A stretch of DNA of 47,032 nt from Okeania sp. SIO3B5 (GTDB lineage: Bacteria; Cyanobacteriota; Cyanobacteriia; Cyanobacteriales; Microcoleaceae): assembly GCF_010692555.1 (NCBI RefSeq), contig NZ_JAAHHG010000032.1, positions 1 to 47,032 on the forward strand, written 5' to 3'. Below are positions 18,819-29,170 of this stretch, in pieces. The stretch's first letter is position 1, and the number at the start of each line of letters is the position of its first letter. The translations under genes were made by a program, and so were the position numbers. Below the pieces are notes generated by a model, which had not been told where the DNA came from, did no database searches, and saw nothing but the letters and a program-made list of their open reading frames with translations.

Positions 18819-19847
18819 CTACTCCTTGTCCTCTTGTGCATTTGTTTCTTGCTTTTTCACTTCTCTTTTTTTTGCTAATTCTGCTTGATGTAGCTCTCTA
18901 TCTTTAATTGTTAGTAATTCTGGTATAGTAACAAACTCATAACCTTGTTTTTTCAAGCCAGCAATAATATTGGGCAGAGCTTCAACAACGTGACCTCTTG
19001 GGCCACCTCCATCATGTAGTAAGACAATTCCGCCATTACTGGCTTTATTCAAAACTTTTTTCGTAATTTTTTGGGCCGATCTATAATACCAGTCTACAGA
19101 ATCAGCAGACCATAAGACTACAGTGTGTTTCCGTTCTTTGGCGTAGTCGGCTAAACCATTAACGAGGACACCTCCAGGAGGACGAAATAGGTTAGTAGTC
19201 CTACCTGTTATTTTATATATCAGGTCTGCTGTACGTCCAATTTCGCTTTTGATCCGGTCTGGACTCATTTTACTACTTTTAGAAGGGTGGTTCCATGTGT
19301 GGTTAGCAATAACGTGACCTTCTTCTACAATTTTTTTGCCTATTTCTTGACGTACATTTAAATGTTGGCCGACTACGAAAAAAGTTGCTCGAATATTATG
19401 TTTTTTGAGAATATCTAATATTTGTTCTGTAGTATTGTTCCACGGGCCGTCGTCAAAGGTTAAGGATATTACTTTTTGTTTGCTATTGAGAGTAACATTT
19501 TTAACTGTTTGACTTTGGAATCTTTTGGGGACACTAAAATTAAAGGTTTTTAATTCTAATTCCCTCAGTTCTTGCTTAGTATTATTAATTTTTTTAGCAA
19601 CAACAGAACTAATTTTAATTACTTCTAATGGAGTTTCTTTGTTATTTGTTGATTGATTTATTTGCTTTGTATTTGTACTTGTTGCTGTTTTTACTGTAGT
19701 TGCTTTTGTTGTTGTTTGTTGATTTGTCCAGATTTCCATGGGCAATAACATCCCGATTAAGAAACTTCCACTAGCAGCTATCAGTGTTGCTAAAGATTTT
19801 CCTTGTCTGGATAGTGAACCTAAGTTTGTCATATTTTTCCTACACAC
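18819..19847 (-). CDS. Polysaccharide deacetylase (NodB-type), membrane-anchored or secreted
   Basis: The 342-residue protein has an N-terminal hydrophobic segment (about 20-36) indicating export or anchoring, then a Ser/Thr-rich linker. The NodB domain begins near residue 126: TFDDGPWN (catalytic and metal-binding Asp), HTWNHPSKSS (metal-binding His pair), RPPGG and LLHDGGG. Such CE4 enzymes remove acetyl groups from peptidoglycan or polysaccharide N-acetylglucosamine. The C-terminal tail is Lys/Glu-rich. It appears to be monocistronic. Confidence 0.9.
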   Translation of the reverse strand: MCRKNMTNLGSLSRQGKSLATLIAASGSFLIGMLLPMEIWTNQQTTTKATTVKTATSTNTKQINQSTNNKETPLEVIKISSVVAKKINNTKQELRELELKTFNFSVPKRFQSQTVKNVTLNSKQKVISLTFDDGPWNNTTEQILDILKKHNIRATFFVVGQHLNVRQEIGKKIVEEGHVIANHTWNHPSKSSKMSPDRIKSEIGRTADLIYKITGRTTNLFRPPGGVLVNGLADYAKERKHTVVLWSADSVDWYYRSAQKITKKVLNKASNGGIVLLHDGGGPRGHVVEALPNIIAGLKKQGYEFVTIPELLTIKDRELHQAELAKKREVKKQETNAQEDKE

Positions 19848-20024
19848 CTTTATAGTTATAGTTGCTTGAAATTATTCAGTGATTTTTTCAAAGTTTTTCT
19901 ATTTTTTAGGTAATTTAACTATTGTTTTAACTCTGGAATAATCACTATTATTCAAAATATTTTTATTTAGATTGATAAAATACTTAATTCTCCTCCTGAG
20001 TTTCATGTAACTAATCTTAATCTA

Positions 20025-21593
20025 CTAAGTACTTTCCGGATTTTTTTGTGTGTAAAGATCTACAATTTTCTGAGTAACTTCAGCTATGCTTAAACCATCG
20101 GTGCTAATTTCTATAGCATCTGGAGCTTTTCGTAAGGGAGAAATTTTCCGGTTAGCATCTTTTTGGTCTCGTTGAATAATATCTTTTTTTACCTGTTCTA
20201 AGCTGATATTAGTTTGACCTTTTTGTTCTAACTCTAGCAGTCGTCGTCGCGATCGCTCTTCGGCAGAAGCTGTTAAAAAAATCTTTAGTTCAGCATTGGG
20301 AAATACATGGGTTCCAATATCTCGTCCTTCTGCTACTATTCCTCCTTTAGTTCCAAATTTTTGTTGTTGCTCTACCATAAAATACCTGACAGTTGCCTGA
20401 GCTGCAATAGCTGAAACATTATTTGTAACTTCTCTGCTCCGAATTGTTTCTGTAACATCCTGGCCATTAATCAGGACATGGTTATGTTCAGGGCCATTGA
20501 AGCTAATCTGACATTGACTTACTAATTCTGCTACTTGAGGTTCATCTTCTACTGGGATATTAGCTTGTAAAACCATCCATGTTACGGCTCGATACATTGC
20601 CCCGGTGTCTAAGTACAAAAGTCCTAATTTTTGTGCTACTAATTTGGTTACTGTTGATTTGCCAGCTCCAGCGGGGCCATCAATGGCAATTATTGGTTTA
20701 CGGTTTCTCAAAAGTATATTATCTATTAAACGGCAAGATCCAATATGAGCAGCGATCGCTAATAAACCTATATCTTGAATATTTTCTAAAGGTTGTAAAC
20801 TTTCTGGATCTACTATTTCTACATACTCTAGTTTTATAAATGGTAAAGTTGCTAATTGTTCCTGCACAGCATTTTTAATTTTTTCGACAATATTTGCTGC
20901 ATTTCGATTTTCTAAAAATACTTTTCTACCATGACAAAGAGAACTATATAATATGGCAGCTTGCTGTTTTTGTTCGACAGTTAAATATTGATTGCGAGAA
21001 CTAATAGCTAATCCTGAAGCTTCACGAACTATTGGACAAGAAATAATATTAACTGACAAACTGAGGTCTTTTACCAACCTTTGAATAATTGCTAATTGTT
21101 GAGCATCTTTTTGCCCAAAATAAGCATTATTTGGCTGAACTAAACTCAATAATTTAGTTACAATAGTAGCAATTCCCTGAAAAAAATCAGGTCTAGAAAG
21201 ACTACACATAATTGATGTCATGCTAGATGGGGGAATAACTGTAGTTGTCTGATTTTGAGCGTTAGTAGACAACTCATTTTCCATGCCCATCGTTTCAGGA
21301 CTGGGAGCAAAAATAATATCTACTCCTTCTTGTTCGCATAGTTTTTTATCTGTTTCTAACTGCCGAGGATATTGTTGGAAATCTTCAGTAGGAGAAAACT
21401 GTAAAGGATTAACAAAAATAGTTACAACAGTAATTTTATTCTCTTCTCTAGCACGTTTAATTAAGCTTAAATGTCCTTCGTGTAAAGCTCCCATTGTTGG
21501 TACTAAACCAACAGTATGTGGAGATTTTTGTAGATCATTTTTCAATAAATTTAAGTAGCATTGCAAAGCTGCAATAGTGGTAAATAGACGCAT
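20025..21593 (-). CDS. panC/cmk: Bifunctional pantothenate synthetase/cytidylate kinase
   Basis: The 522-residue fusion is characteristic of cyanobacteria. The PanC half (1-about 285) condenses pantoate and beta-alanine with ATP on the way to coenzyme A and carries VPTMGALHEGHLSL with its HxGH-type motif, FVNPLQF and GQKDAQQL. The Cmk half (about 298-515) phosphorylates CMP/dCMP and starts with the P-loop IDGPAGAGKST followed by YLDTGAMYRAVT and later GRDIGTHVFPNA. It stands alone. Confidence 0.96.
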   Translation of the reverse strand: MRLFTTIAALQCYLNLLKNDLQKSPHTVGLVPTMGALHEGHLSLIKRAREENKITVVTIFVNPLQFSPTEDFQQYPRQLETDKKLCEQEGVDIIFAPSPETMGMENELSTNAQNQTTTVIPPSSMTSIMCSLSRPDFFQGIATIVTKLLSLVQPNNAYFGQKDAQQLAIIQRLVKDLSLSVNIISCPIVREASGLAISSRNQYLTVEQKQQAAILYSSLCHGRKVFLENRNAANIVEKIKNAVQEQLATLPFIKLEYVEIVDPESLQPLENIQDIGLLAIAAHIGSCRLIDNILLRNRKPIIAIDGPAGAGKSTVTKLVAQKLGLLYLDTGAMYRAVTWMVLQANIPVEDEPQVAELVSQCQISFNGPEHNHVLINGQDVTETIRSREVTNNVSAIAAQATVRYFMVEQQQKFGTKGGIVAEGRDIGTHVFPNAELKIFLTASAEERSRRRLLELEQKGQTNISLEQVKKDIIQRDQKDANRKISPLRKAPDAIEISTDGLSIAEVTQKIVDLYTQKNPEST

Positions 21594-21686
21594 TTTTTAA
21601 TAAGTATAATATTGATAATTGGCAATTGATAATAGGAACAGAAAGATTAAGTAGTAGCGTGACATACCTAAAATTTTGCAATAGTA

Positions 21687-21741
21687 GGGGCGGGTTCCAC
21701 GTTAAATTAATAAGTCTTAACCAATTAGATTAACCCGCCCC
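21687..21741. repeat. Inverted repeat GGGGCGGGTT...AACCCGCCCC
   Basis: There are perfect 10-bp arms with a 35-bp spacer, about 95 bp upstream of the panC/cmk start. It could be a dispersed repeat end or a hairpin. Confidence 0.6.
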
Positions 21742-22288
21742 CACCCCAATAATCTAATGCTCTTTTAAATAAGTAAGGAAATTTATTTTTAGACCGACTG
21801 CTCAAACATAAGCATATTTTATTTCTTATTCCCTATTCCCTATTTCCTAATGACAAATGTTAAATTAATTTTGCACAGGTACTTACTTAACCAACAGAAA
21901 AAAGGAGGGAAAAGATAGACTTTTCCCCCTAGCTATTTCTATCAAAAATGGAGCGAGTGAAGACTCCCGGTATAATCTCCGATTTACCGGGATATGAATC
22001 GCGACCAAACAGACAATAAGCACTCCATTGAGATAGACTTATGATGCAATAGAAACATGACAATACTGAGGTCTCACTGCGACCTTTGCAGATCGTAGAG
22101 TAAATTGACAATCGTTGGCGTACTGTCGGAGACTGGCAAAAGTCTAGATAAGTGCCACTCAAGCATTAAACCGCGCCGATGTGAGGTTTGGCAATCTCCC
22201 ATTATAATCTTTGATTTAACGGAAGAGGATACCAATAGAGTCACTACTCATGTAGTCATGTAGAGTGAAAAATTAAATAAATAAATTA

Positions 22289-22375
22289 GGACTTACGCAG
22301 AAACTCTACTTATGGCTAGGGCGAATGCCATTCGCCCCTACAGATGGTGCTTCAAAGGTCAATTTGCGTAAGTCC
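22289..22375. repeat. MITE with GGACTTACGCA ends
   Basis: GGACTTACGCA at 22289 is matched by TGCGTAAGTCC ending at 22375. A hairpin GGGCGAAT/ATTCGCCC lies in the middle (22319-22337). It is an 87-bp non-coding element. Confidence 0.8.
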
Positions 22376-22433
22376 AGTAAATGCCAAAATTAGTTAAACT
22401 AAGCCAGTTTGTTACCAAACCGACTCGTCTTCA

Positions 22434-22469
22434 GAACCGGACGTGAGACTTTCACCTCCAAATCGGCTC
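22434..22469 (-). ncRNA. Group II intron domain V
   Basis: The minus strand starts GAGCCGATTTGGAGG, has a GAAA-type loop (GTGAAAGT) and ends CACGTCCGGTTC. The arms GAGCCG/CGGTTC pair, and the AGC catalytic triad is present near the start. This is the most conserved part of group II introns. Confidence 0.9.
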
Positions 22470-22542
22470 CTCTCTTAAACGTCCCTTGTCATGGGTACAC
22501 CCCTAACTTAAAATCAACATATCGTCAACCCATAAATAACCT

Positions 22543-24344
22543 TCAGGTAAGTCCTGTAACTTTGGCGCATGAATATGTCTTTTTATCTAAGGCAGTTTTA
22601 GTATCGTGGCAATGTCGGTGCAACAATTGTTTATTCTTATATGTGTTGTCACCACCCTTAGACCTTGGTATTATATGGTCAACTTCCAGTAGGTCAGTCG
22701 GTCTAAAGGTTAGTCCACAAAATGCGCATTTATTATTTTGCCGTTTTAACAGCGTTGTAACTTCTTTCCTTACGCCCGGATATTTACCAATTCTATTACT
22801 CCAATAAGTCCAGTCGCCGTCATAAGGGGATTTATTACCTTTAACTTTTATGTGCCTTATGATAGGTACATCAGAGTGTAGGTTTAGTATATATTTGCCG
22901 TCATTAAGTACCCAATCTCGGATTTCTTTGCAGCAAGGATAATACTTTTCTTTCACCCATTGAGCTGACTTATTTGGATGCCTTCTACTTGACCATCTCC
23001 ATAATCTTTTCCATAAGAGATTGTCTAAGTTATAGAATATCTCTTTACTGACTGTTGCTGAGTAGTAGTTAGCCCATCCTCTGATTATCGGATTTAACTT
23101 AGCTATTAAAGCTTTAGCAGGAGCGGTTTTGTGAGAATCACATATACCCGCCAATTTCCGATAATGAGTTTTTATACTTTTAGATGATGGCTTAATCAGC
23201 GTTTTATACCCCCGTTTGGTTGACTTTATCTTCCATTGCCTGATTGTGAATCCCAGAAAGTCAAATCCGGGTTTATTTCCCTCGTACTCTTCCAAGGTGT
23301 GGGCAATTTTGGTTTTTTCTGGTTTTAGTTCTAATCCTACCTGGCTTAACCATTCCTGTATTACGGTTTTTGCTTTTAACACTACTTTGATGTCTTCATG
23401 TAGGATAACAAAGTCGAGACTCATAGCGTACTAAGCTGAGGCTATTACGTTTTTCCTTTTTATTCTTTTTGCTCCCAGATGGGTGCTTGAGTTCAAGTTT
23501 TTCTGCAAACTTTTTAAGTCTTTCCTCCATACCGTGCAGGGAGATGTTTGCGCTTTTGGGGACTTATTACCCCTCCCTGTGGTGTACCTTCCACAGATTT
23601 TAGGAATTGATTATTATCGAACACTCCAGACTTTAACCATTGTTTGATTAATCGTCTGTAAGGAGATTGTCCTATCTTTCCTAAGAGTGCATCGTGGTTA
23701 ATTCGGTCAAAACATTTGGATATGTCAGCATCTAACACATATTTTGGTTTTTTATTGATGCTGCTAAAGATGGCCTCTATGGCATCATGTGTTGACCACC
23801 GGAAAAGACCATAGCTATTAGGCTCAATACGTGCCTCCCACTCTGGTTCCATACCCAACTTAACCAAAGCTTGTAACGCTCTGTCGTACATCGTAGGGAT
23901 GCCTAATGGACGTTTTTCATTTTTACCTGGTTTTGGTATATAGACCCTGCGGGTGGGACTTGCTTTGATGTGGCGTGATGAAAGTAGGTCCACCAAGTTT
24001 AGTCGCTGCATAGGAGGTAGGTTTTTGATGCCATCTATCCCCGCAGTTTTCTTACCTTGGTTATCCTGTGTCACGCGTCTGACAGCCAGCAACCTTGCGT
24101 AATAACTTTTTAAAAGAAGTTTTTGGTATCTGCGCATCTTGCGGAGTTCGCCACGGCTGGATGCAATGTATATCAATTTTTGTAATCGAAACACAGATTT
24201 CTCTACCTTCTTCCAATTAATATCCTTCCATTTAAAGTTAGGATTGATTGAAACTTGTGAGGGTATATCCTCTGTATCCCATGCTACGCTTAAAAATGGC
24301 TTAGGGTTTCCTAATCTTCTTTTTAGTGTCTGAGCTTTATTCAT
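22543..24344 (-). pseudogene. ltrA: Group II intron reverse transcriptase-maturase-HNH endonuclease, frameshifted
   Basis: The first part (24344-23514) holds the N-terminal region and RT blocks with RVYIPKPGKNEKRPLGIPT, VLDADISKCFDRI and GTPQGGVISP. An extra base just after ISP (near 23553) shifts the frame; the shifted frame continues as ANISLHGMEERLKKF and on to NSLSLVRY. A second lesion near 23425-23435 replaces the first Asp of the catalytic YADD: TAT is followed by seven bases before GAC TTT, where six are expected. The remaining frame (from about 23424) has DFVILHED, the maturase domain X with GWANYYS, and a C-terminal HNH domain (CAFCGL, VDHIIPRSKGG, HRHCHD). It is dead as a reverse transcriptase. 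Confidence 0.88.
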
Positions 24345-24920
24345 TACTATTCATTGCCTTACATTACGTCTAACAGTGGATAAGTCTGCAAATAAAGCTT
24401 TTTACCCAATCCTACTCTCCCTTTGACCTGCAACCGTTGTGCAAATTGACTTTGAATAGCGCACCTTCGTTCTCGACCTATATTCTTAGGTGTCAAAGAG
24501 AGGTTTCTTCGTTCCCTTATACCTTTAATTACGACTGATTTAGTGGGGCAAATTCTCCCGGAGGGTGCGATATGATTGTTGATGATTCCAGATCTATAGA
24601 ATCACCCATAGACCCTCTGACTTACGTCCTACATTCTATAGCTGCCTTGAGAATGGATTTCACTAACGAGAGTTTAATTGCCTTCCTGTTCGTCCACTTG
24701 TCAGTCTCTGTTAGGAGTCTCACTTATTTGGTAGTTAAAGCTTTAACCCCATTTAGACCAGCTTCACAGATTGATGTTCATTCGCTACCGTGTGGTCTAC
24801 ACTGTCAACCCAACAACAGGGCGGATGGAATTTCACCACCAAGGTAATAAGAGTTATTCACAAGTCGAGGTTATCCTCATGTGTTGACTTGGAACGGCCA
24901 TTTATATCTAGTTTCCTAGT

Positions 24921-25976
24921 TTAGTGACCAACGAGTCGCACAGATCCACGAGAATCAATAACCTCAACTTTCACAGGAGCAACTCCACTATGAACCATAC
25001 CTAAAATACGAGCCGCCGCAGCGGATAAATCAATAACTCTGCCTCGAATAAATGGGCCACGATCGTTAATTCTGACAACGACTGAACTACCATTATTGAG
25101 ATTGGTTACTCGTACCTTTGTCCCAAAAGGCAAAGTTTTATGGGCTGCTGTCATGGCATATTGATTGTAACGTTCGCCACTGGCACTTAAGTTACCATGA
25201 AATCCAGGGCCGTACCAAGAAGCCCAACCTTGATATTGGAAAGTAATAGGTCCAACAGCTATTTTTTGTGGTTCTGGCTGTGGTTTTGGTTTTGGTTTGC
25301 CCGTTATTTCTTTTAAAGGAGGAGCGTTATTAACTTGTCGTCTTAGACGGTTAGTTGCTTGTAGAGTATCTGTTGCTAAATCGTTAGTAGTATCTGGCAG
25401 AATAGTCTGCTCATCTATTTCTACTAATTTTTGGTCATTGACCAGAATCATGTAGCTTTCAGTATCTGTGTCCCACTTAGCTGTAATATCCAGATTAGGG
25501 TTTTCCTGCATTAGCTGATTTAGTTGAGAGGCAACTATTGATGCTCGCCACACAGGATCTTTTTGTTGGTTTGAATTAGAAGATTGAATAGTAGCTACTT
25601 TCACCGAAGAGTCTGAGTTAGACTCTGGACTAATATTATTTACCTTCTTACTCTGAGAGTCAAGAAAAGTCAGAACTGGAATATTACGAACATAGAGAGT
25701 TGCAGCTTGACGACCAGTTAGTTCATGGGCAAAAATTTCAGTAACAGTATCTTCTCCCTGTTGTCTGTTTAACTGGTATTCTCCAACTTTCAGCACGTCT
25801 GCCTGTCTATTGGCAAGAGTTTTCTGTAAGTTATCATTTGTTTCTAAGCTTTTATCTGTTGGTTCGTTTTTTTTATAAAAGTTGTCTTCTTGAAGAGTAT
25901 CTGCATAAGAGTAACCTACACCTACACTAGAAAATATCAAGAAAGTAGTCAGAAAAGTCCAAATTTTGTACTTCAT
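24921..25976 (-). CDS. rlpA: RlpA-family septal ring/double-psi beta-barrel lipoprotein-like protein
   Basis: The 351-residue protein has a signal-peptide-like N-terminus (hydrophobic residues about 5-24, ending YSYA). A long, low-complexity middle region ends with a Pro/Lys-rich [12 protein letters not shown] segment. The C-terminal RlpA double-psi barrel (about 250-345) has [37 protein letters not shown] and [10 protein letters not shown]. RlpA proteins act on denuded peptidoglycan at the septum; activity in cyanobacteria is not established. A group II intron begins directly after its stop codon. Confidence 0.9.
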   Translation of the reverse strand: MKYKIWTFLTTFLIFSSVGVGYSYADTLQEDNFYKKNEPTDKSLETNDNLQKTLANRQADVLKVGEYQLNRQQGEDTVTEIFAHELTGRQAATLYVRNIPVLTFLDSQSKKVNNISPESNSDSSVKVATIQSSNSNQQKDPVWRASIVASQLNQLMQENPNLDITAKWDTDTESYMILVNDQKLVEIDEQTILPDTTNDLATDTLQATNRLRRQVNNAPPLKEITGKPKPKPQPEPQKIAVGPITFQYQGWASWYGPGFHGNLSASGERYNQYAMTAAHKTLPFGTKVRVTNLNNGSSVVVRINDRGPFIRGRVIDLSAAAARILGMVHSGVAPVKVEVIDSRGSVRLVGH

Positions 25977-26705
25977 AAACCTATTTTTTTTAAGCTCTTT
26001 TTTTTAAGAAGCACCCATTGAGTTGAACTTATCTGGGCATAGTCCAGCTAAGACTATTCCAGATAACCCAAACTCTTCGATGTTTAAGTATTATTAAGAG
26101 ACTGGAATAGAGTATCACAAACTTTTAAGATTGGGAATCAAATTAGAAAAAAAATTTGGTTAATTTCATCGTAAAAATTTAGGGATGTGGGAAACTAGTG
26201 CAGGATGGCAGAAATAACTAACCAGTTACAAAATCCTAAAAGCCTTACCAATCAATACTTTTGACTTTTGACTTTTGAATGCATGACTTCCGCGTAGCGG
26301 CACTAGGCCGTTTTAACCCCTGGATGAAAACTAACTGACAGGTTTTAACCAGTCGTCTAAATATTGCCTTTCATAATTATTTTCGCTATACTTATACTAT
26401 ATGGCGATAATAGTTGAAATGTATCTGACCCAAAAGAACAAAATCAGGAACTTGTCCGCGGCTATGCCATTAAGGGTTAAATTTGACGTGGATTTATCCC
26501 GGCAAATTTATTCTGCTTAAGAATCCGCGTGGATTTATCCTGCGGAGTGTCAAAGAGACAATACAGATGGTAAACTTCTAAAGGCTAGACATCCTGACAA
26601 AAATAGGGATTTATGAAATTGCCTTTGCCAGATCGAGAATCTTTCAGAAATTGGTTTCTTAATCTTTATGTTGTCTAGCGCACAATCAAAGTTTTGGCCT
26701 AAGAC
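25977..26705. other. Divergent intergenic region between rlpA and purM
   Basis: It should hold both promoters. Visible features are TTGACTT heptamers (26262-26278), a GC-rich short repeat (26285-26310, cttccgcgtagcggc), and a direct repeat of cgtggatttatcc about 40 bp apart (around 26490 and 26530) ahead of purM. No gene is seen. Confidence 0.45.
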
Positions 26706-27704
26706 ATGATGGATTATAAACAAGCTGGTGTTGATGTTGAAGCGGGTCGTGAATTTGTAGATAATATCCGCAATATGGTTATTAGTACCCACCGACCAGA
26801 GGTTTTAGGAGCATTAGGTGGGTTTAGCGGTTTATTTGCTTTGCCAAGTGGTTATACAGAACCTGTTTTGGTTTCTGGTACTGATGGTGTGGGCACAAAA
26901 TTAAAACTAGCAAATATTCTTAATTGTCATCATACTGTTGGTATTGATTTGGTTGCTATGTGTGTCAATGATGTGTTGACATCGGGGGCGGAACCTCTAT
27001 TTTTTTTGGATTATTTAGCAACTGGAAAATTGGATCAGCAACAGTTAACTGAAGTGGTTTCTGGTATTGCTGAAGGATGTCGTTTAGCGGGGTGTGCTTT
27101 AATTGGAGGAGAGACTGCTGAAATGCCTGGTTTTTATCCACCTGGTGAGTACGATCTGGCTGGTTTTTCTGTGGGAATTGTAGAAAAAAGTTTAATTTTG
27201 GATGGGTCTCAGGTAAAAGTAGGTGATGTGGCAATTGGATTAGAAAGTAGTGGAATTCATAGTAATGGTTTTAGTTTGGTTAGAAAAATTATTGATGAAT
27301 GCAATATTTCTCTACAAGATAGCCCAGATTTTTTGGAGCAAAAAAGTTTAGGAGAAGCGTTATTAACTCCAACAAAAATTTATGTCAAGCCAATTTTAGC
27401 AGCGCAAAAATCTGGTTTAGAAATTCATGGTATGGCTCATATTACTGGGGGTGGTTTACCAGAAAATTTACCTCGTTGTTTGCCAAAGGGAATGTATATT
27501 GATATAGATAAAAGTAGTTGGGATATTCCTCCTATTTTTAGGTGGATTTCCGAAGTTGGAAATGTTGAAGAAGAAGCAATGTTTAATACTTTTAATATGG
27601 GGATTGGTTTTGTGGTTTTAGTGTCACAGAGTCAGGCAGAAATAACGATTAATTGGTTTGCTTCTCAGGGAATAAAAGGTTATTTTATTGGTGAAGTTAG
27701 TTAG
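26706..27704 (+). CDS. purM: Phosphoribosylformylglycinamidine cyclo-ligase (AIR synthetase)
   Basis: The 332-residue, full-length protein carries out the fifth step of de novo purine synthesis, closing the imidazole ring with ATP. Characteristic segments are [12 protein letters not shown] at the start, [67 protein letters not shown] and FNMGIGFV. Two Met codons begin the frame; the second (26709) fits the usual MDYKxAGVD start. Confidence 0.95.
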   Translation: MMDYKQAGVDVEAGREFVDNIRNMVISTHRPEVLGALGGFSGLFALPSGYTEPVLVSGTDGVGTKLKLANILNCHHTVGIDLVAMCVNDVLTSGAEPLFFLDYLATGKLDQQQLTEVVSGIAEGCRLAGCALIGGETAEMPGFYPPGEYDLAGFSVGIVEKSLILDGSQVKVGDVAIGLESSGIHSNGFSLVRKIIDECNISLQDSPDFLEQKSLGEALLTPTKIYVKPILAAQKSGLEIHGMAHITGGGLPENLPRCLPKGMYIDIDKSSWDIPPIFRWISEVGNVEEEAMFNTFNMGIGFVVLVSQSQAEITINWFASQGIKGYFIGEVS

Positions 27705-27710
27705 TTTTTG

Positions 27711-27977
27711 AGTAAGCATTTCCTGCGGAATGCTGCGCAAACAGCTATTAGCTGTCAGCTAGCCTCCTGCGGAGGAACTGCGGACTTCAGCAACAAGACT
27801 CTCTCTTATGGGACAGTGTTTAAATTAACAACTGACTTTAAGGACAAGAAAGCTAACTTTTGTAGTAAGACAATTAATAAAGCTTTTATCTTATAACTAA
27901 AAGCAATAGCTGATGGCTGATAACGCAGTTCCTCCCATAGGAGGCTGGCTGACGGCTGACGGCTGACGGCTGAATGC
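27711..27977. repeat. Dispersed repeat with GTAAGCATT ends, expanded copy
   Basis: It shares caattaataaagcttttat and actaaaagcaatagctga with the copy at 8765-8918, but carries extra GC-rich short inserts (27721-27741, about 27760-27785 and about 27925-27945) and a GCTGACG heptamer run (27947-27975). The left gtaagcatt pairs with aatgcttac at the right. Confidence 0.6.
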
Positions 27978-28310
27978 TTACGTTTTTGATCATGGGTTTA
28001 GCAAAAAAATAGGGAGGGATTTATTGATGAGAGAGTAGGCGTTTTGCTAGCGCACAACTACGTTAACGGCTGTCGCTGATATGTTTGCGCAGCATGACCT
28101 AGGAAAACGCGGAGCGTTGCGTCAGTAGTATTGCCAAAGTAATTTATTCAATTATCAATCTTTATTTATTGTCCTCACACCTATAATTTTAAATTACCTA
28201 AATCACCGAAATATATTTAAGTTTTTTATGAAAAAAAGATAAAAATCAGCAAGCAATTAGTATTATATTTGCATCATATAAATTGATGCAAAGAGTTGAT
28301 TTTGTTATTG

Positions 28311-28464
28311 ATATCATGTCCGCTGGTATCGTTTGTGTAAACCCAAGGGTGAATATCTGCAGGAAATTTAAGTTTTTTTTTATTGCTCTTAAGTATTCCT
28401 TCCTGTTCCCTGTTCCCTGTTCCCTACCTTTGCTATACAATACTGATGCTACCAGACATGATAT
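28311..28464. repeat. ATATCATGTCCG MITE, copy 4
   Basis: The ends are ATATCATGTCCG and CAGACATGATAT (one mismatch). The core has TTCCCTG heptamers (28400-28425) where other copies have different heptamers. Confidence 0.75.
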
Positions 28465-28891
28465 GAACTATAAATCCAAACCTAATTAAAATGAGACTTT
28501 AATATTGCGACCGCAATATTTCATCTTAGATTTGCTAAATTTACGATGGTTAATGATGATTTATTTGAATAAAAATTTCCTTGATTTGAAACCTAAGTAA
28601 ATAAGTATGAAATGAAAAACTGGTTAGCGATAATTGTTGCATACAATATCTGATATCCAGCAATTTTTCCCAAATTATTAAATAGTTTTCACTATCTAGT
28701 TAATTAAATATTAATCATTATAATAATTTCATGGCCAATACTTAGTTTAAAAGTGTAATTTATCTATGATTTTATCTCTAAAAAATTGTATTTTTAAGAA
28801 ATTGAGGTATTTAAAATTCTGAGTGTTTTTAAGATGAATTCCGAGTAATTTTCTAGGATTTAATTAAAAGTAAATCTAAAGTTAAATGAAA

Positions 28892-29125
28892 TATAGCAAT
28901 CCGCGCAGAGGTTGCGGGTAATCAAAAACGTAGATAAAAAAACTGAAACTCCCGCCTGTTTCCTGTTCCCTCTCTTGGTCAGCATTCCCTCTCTTGGTCG
29001 GCATTCCCTTGCGACTGGCGTCGTCGCGGAGTCCGACCGCTTGCGCCTGACGGCGACGCGGGGTCTGACCGCTGTTCCCTAAAAGCGGTAAGATTTTTAT
29101 ACACAAATAAAATAGGATTGCTATA
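28892..29125. repeat. TATAGCAATCC-ended element
   Basis: TATAGCAATCC at 28892-28902 is inverted as GGATTGCTATA at 29115-29125. Inside are two copies of cctctcttggtc plus gcattc (28969-29008) and GC-rich short repeats (about 29010-29075). Confidence 0.65.
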
Positions 29126-29170
29126 GTAAAGTACACAATTAATTAATAATTTATTTTTCTAGTTTAAAAG

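Larger units (their letters stand above)
21594..22388. other. Intergenic region between panC/cmk and the intron
   Basis: It contains an inverted repeat GGGGCGGGTT (21687-21696) / AACCCGCCCC (21732-21741), a MITE (22289-22375), and a stretch at about 21950-22260. In that stretch a short frame (ending EEDTNRVTTHVVM) looks like eroded coding or transposon-end sequence that I could not identify. Confidence 0.4.
22390..24902 (-). mobile_element. Group II intron with decayed intron-encoded protein
   Basis: On the minus strand, a 5' RNA part of about 550 bases (24902-24345, domains I-III) precedes the reverse transcriptase frames (24344-22543). Domain V (22434-22469) and a domain VI hairpin (about 22394-22431) follow. 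The 3' boundary is near 22390. The 5' boundary is not certain; atggcc at about 24902, where a GTG-type start would be expected, is the best guess. Length is about 2.5 kb, normal for ORF-containing introns. It lies about 20 bp downstream of the rlpA stop codon. Confidence 0.8.
27705..29170. other. Gene-free region of repeats upstream of the ABC1 kinase
   Basis: It holds the long dispersed repeat (27711-27977), a GC-rich short-repeat zone (28040-28125), an ATATCATGTCCG element (28311-28464), AT-rich spacer, and a TATAGCAATCC-ended element (28892-29125). The region includes small open frames made of repeats only. Confidence 0.6.

Noticed and set aside
22409-22807. 132-codon plus-strand frame over the intron 3' part
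   Set aside because: It overlaps domain V and the HNH coding region on the other strand and has no domain.
27708-27896. 62-codon open frame after purM
   Set aside because: It consists of a dispersed repeat with inserted small repeats; the homologous repeat at 8765-8918 does not keep the frame.
29010-29080. GC-rich patch as a possible foreign gene fragment
   Set aside because: It lies within a short inverted-repeat element and is made of small repeat units; no coding frame is conserved.
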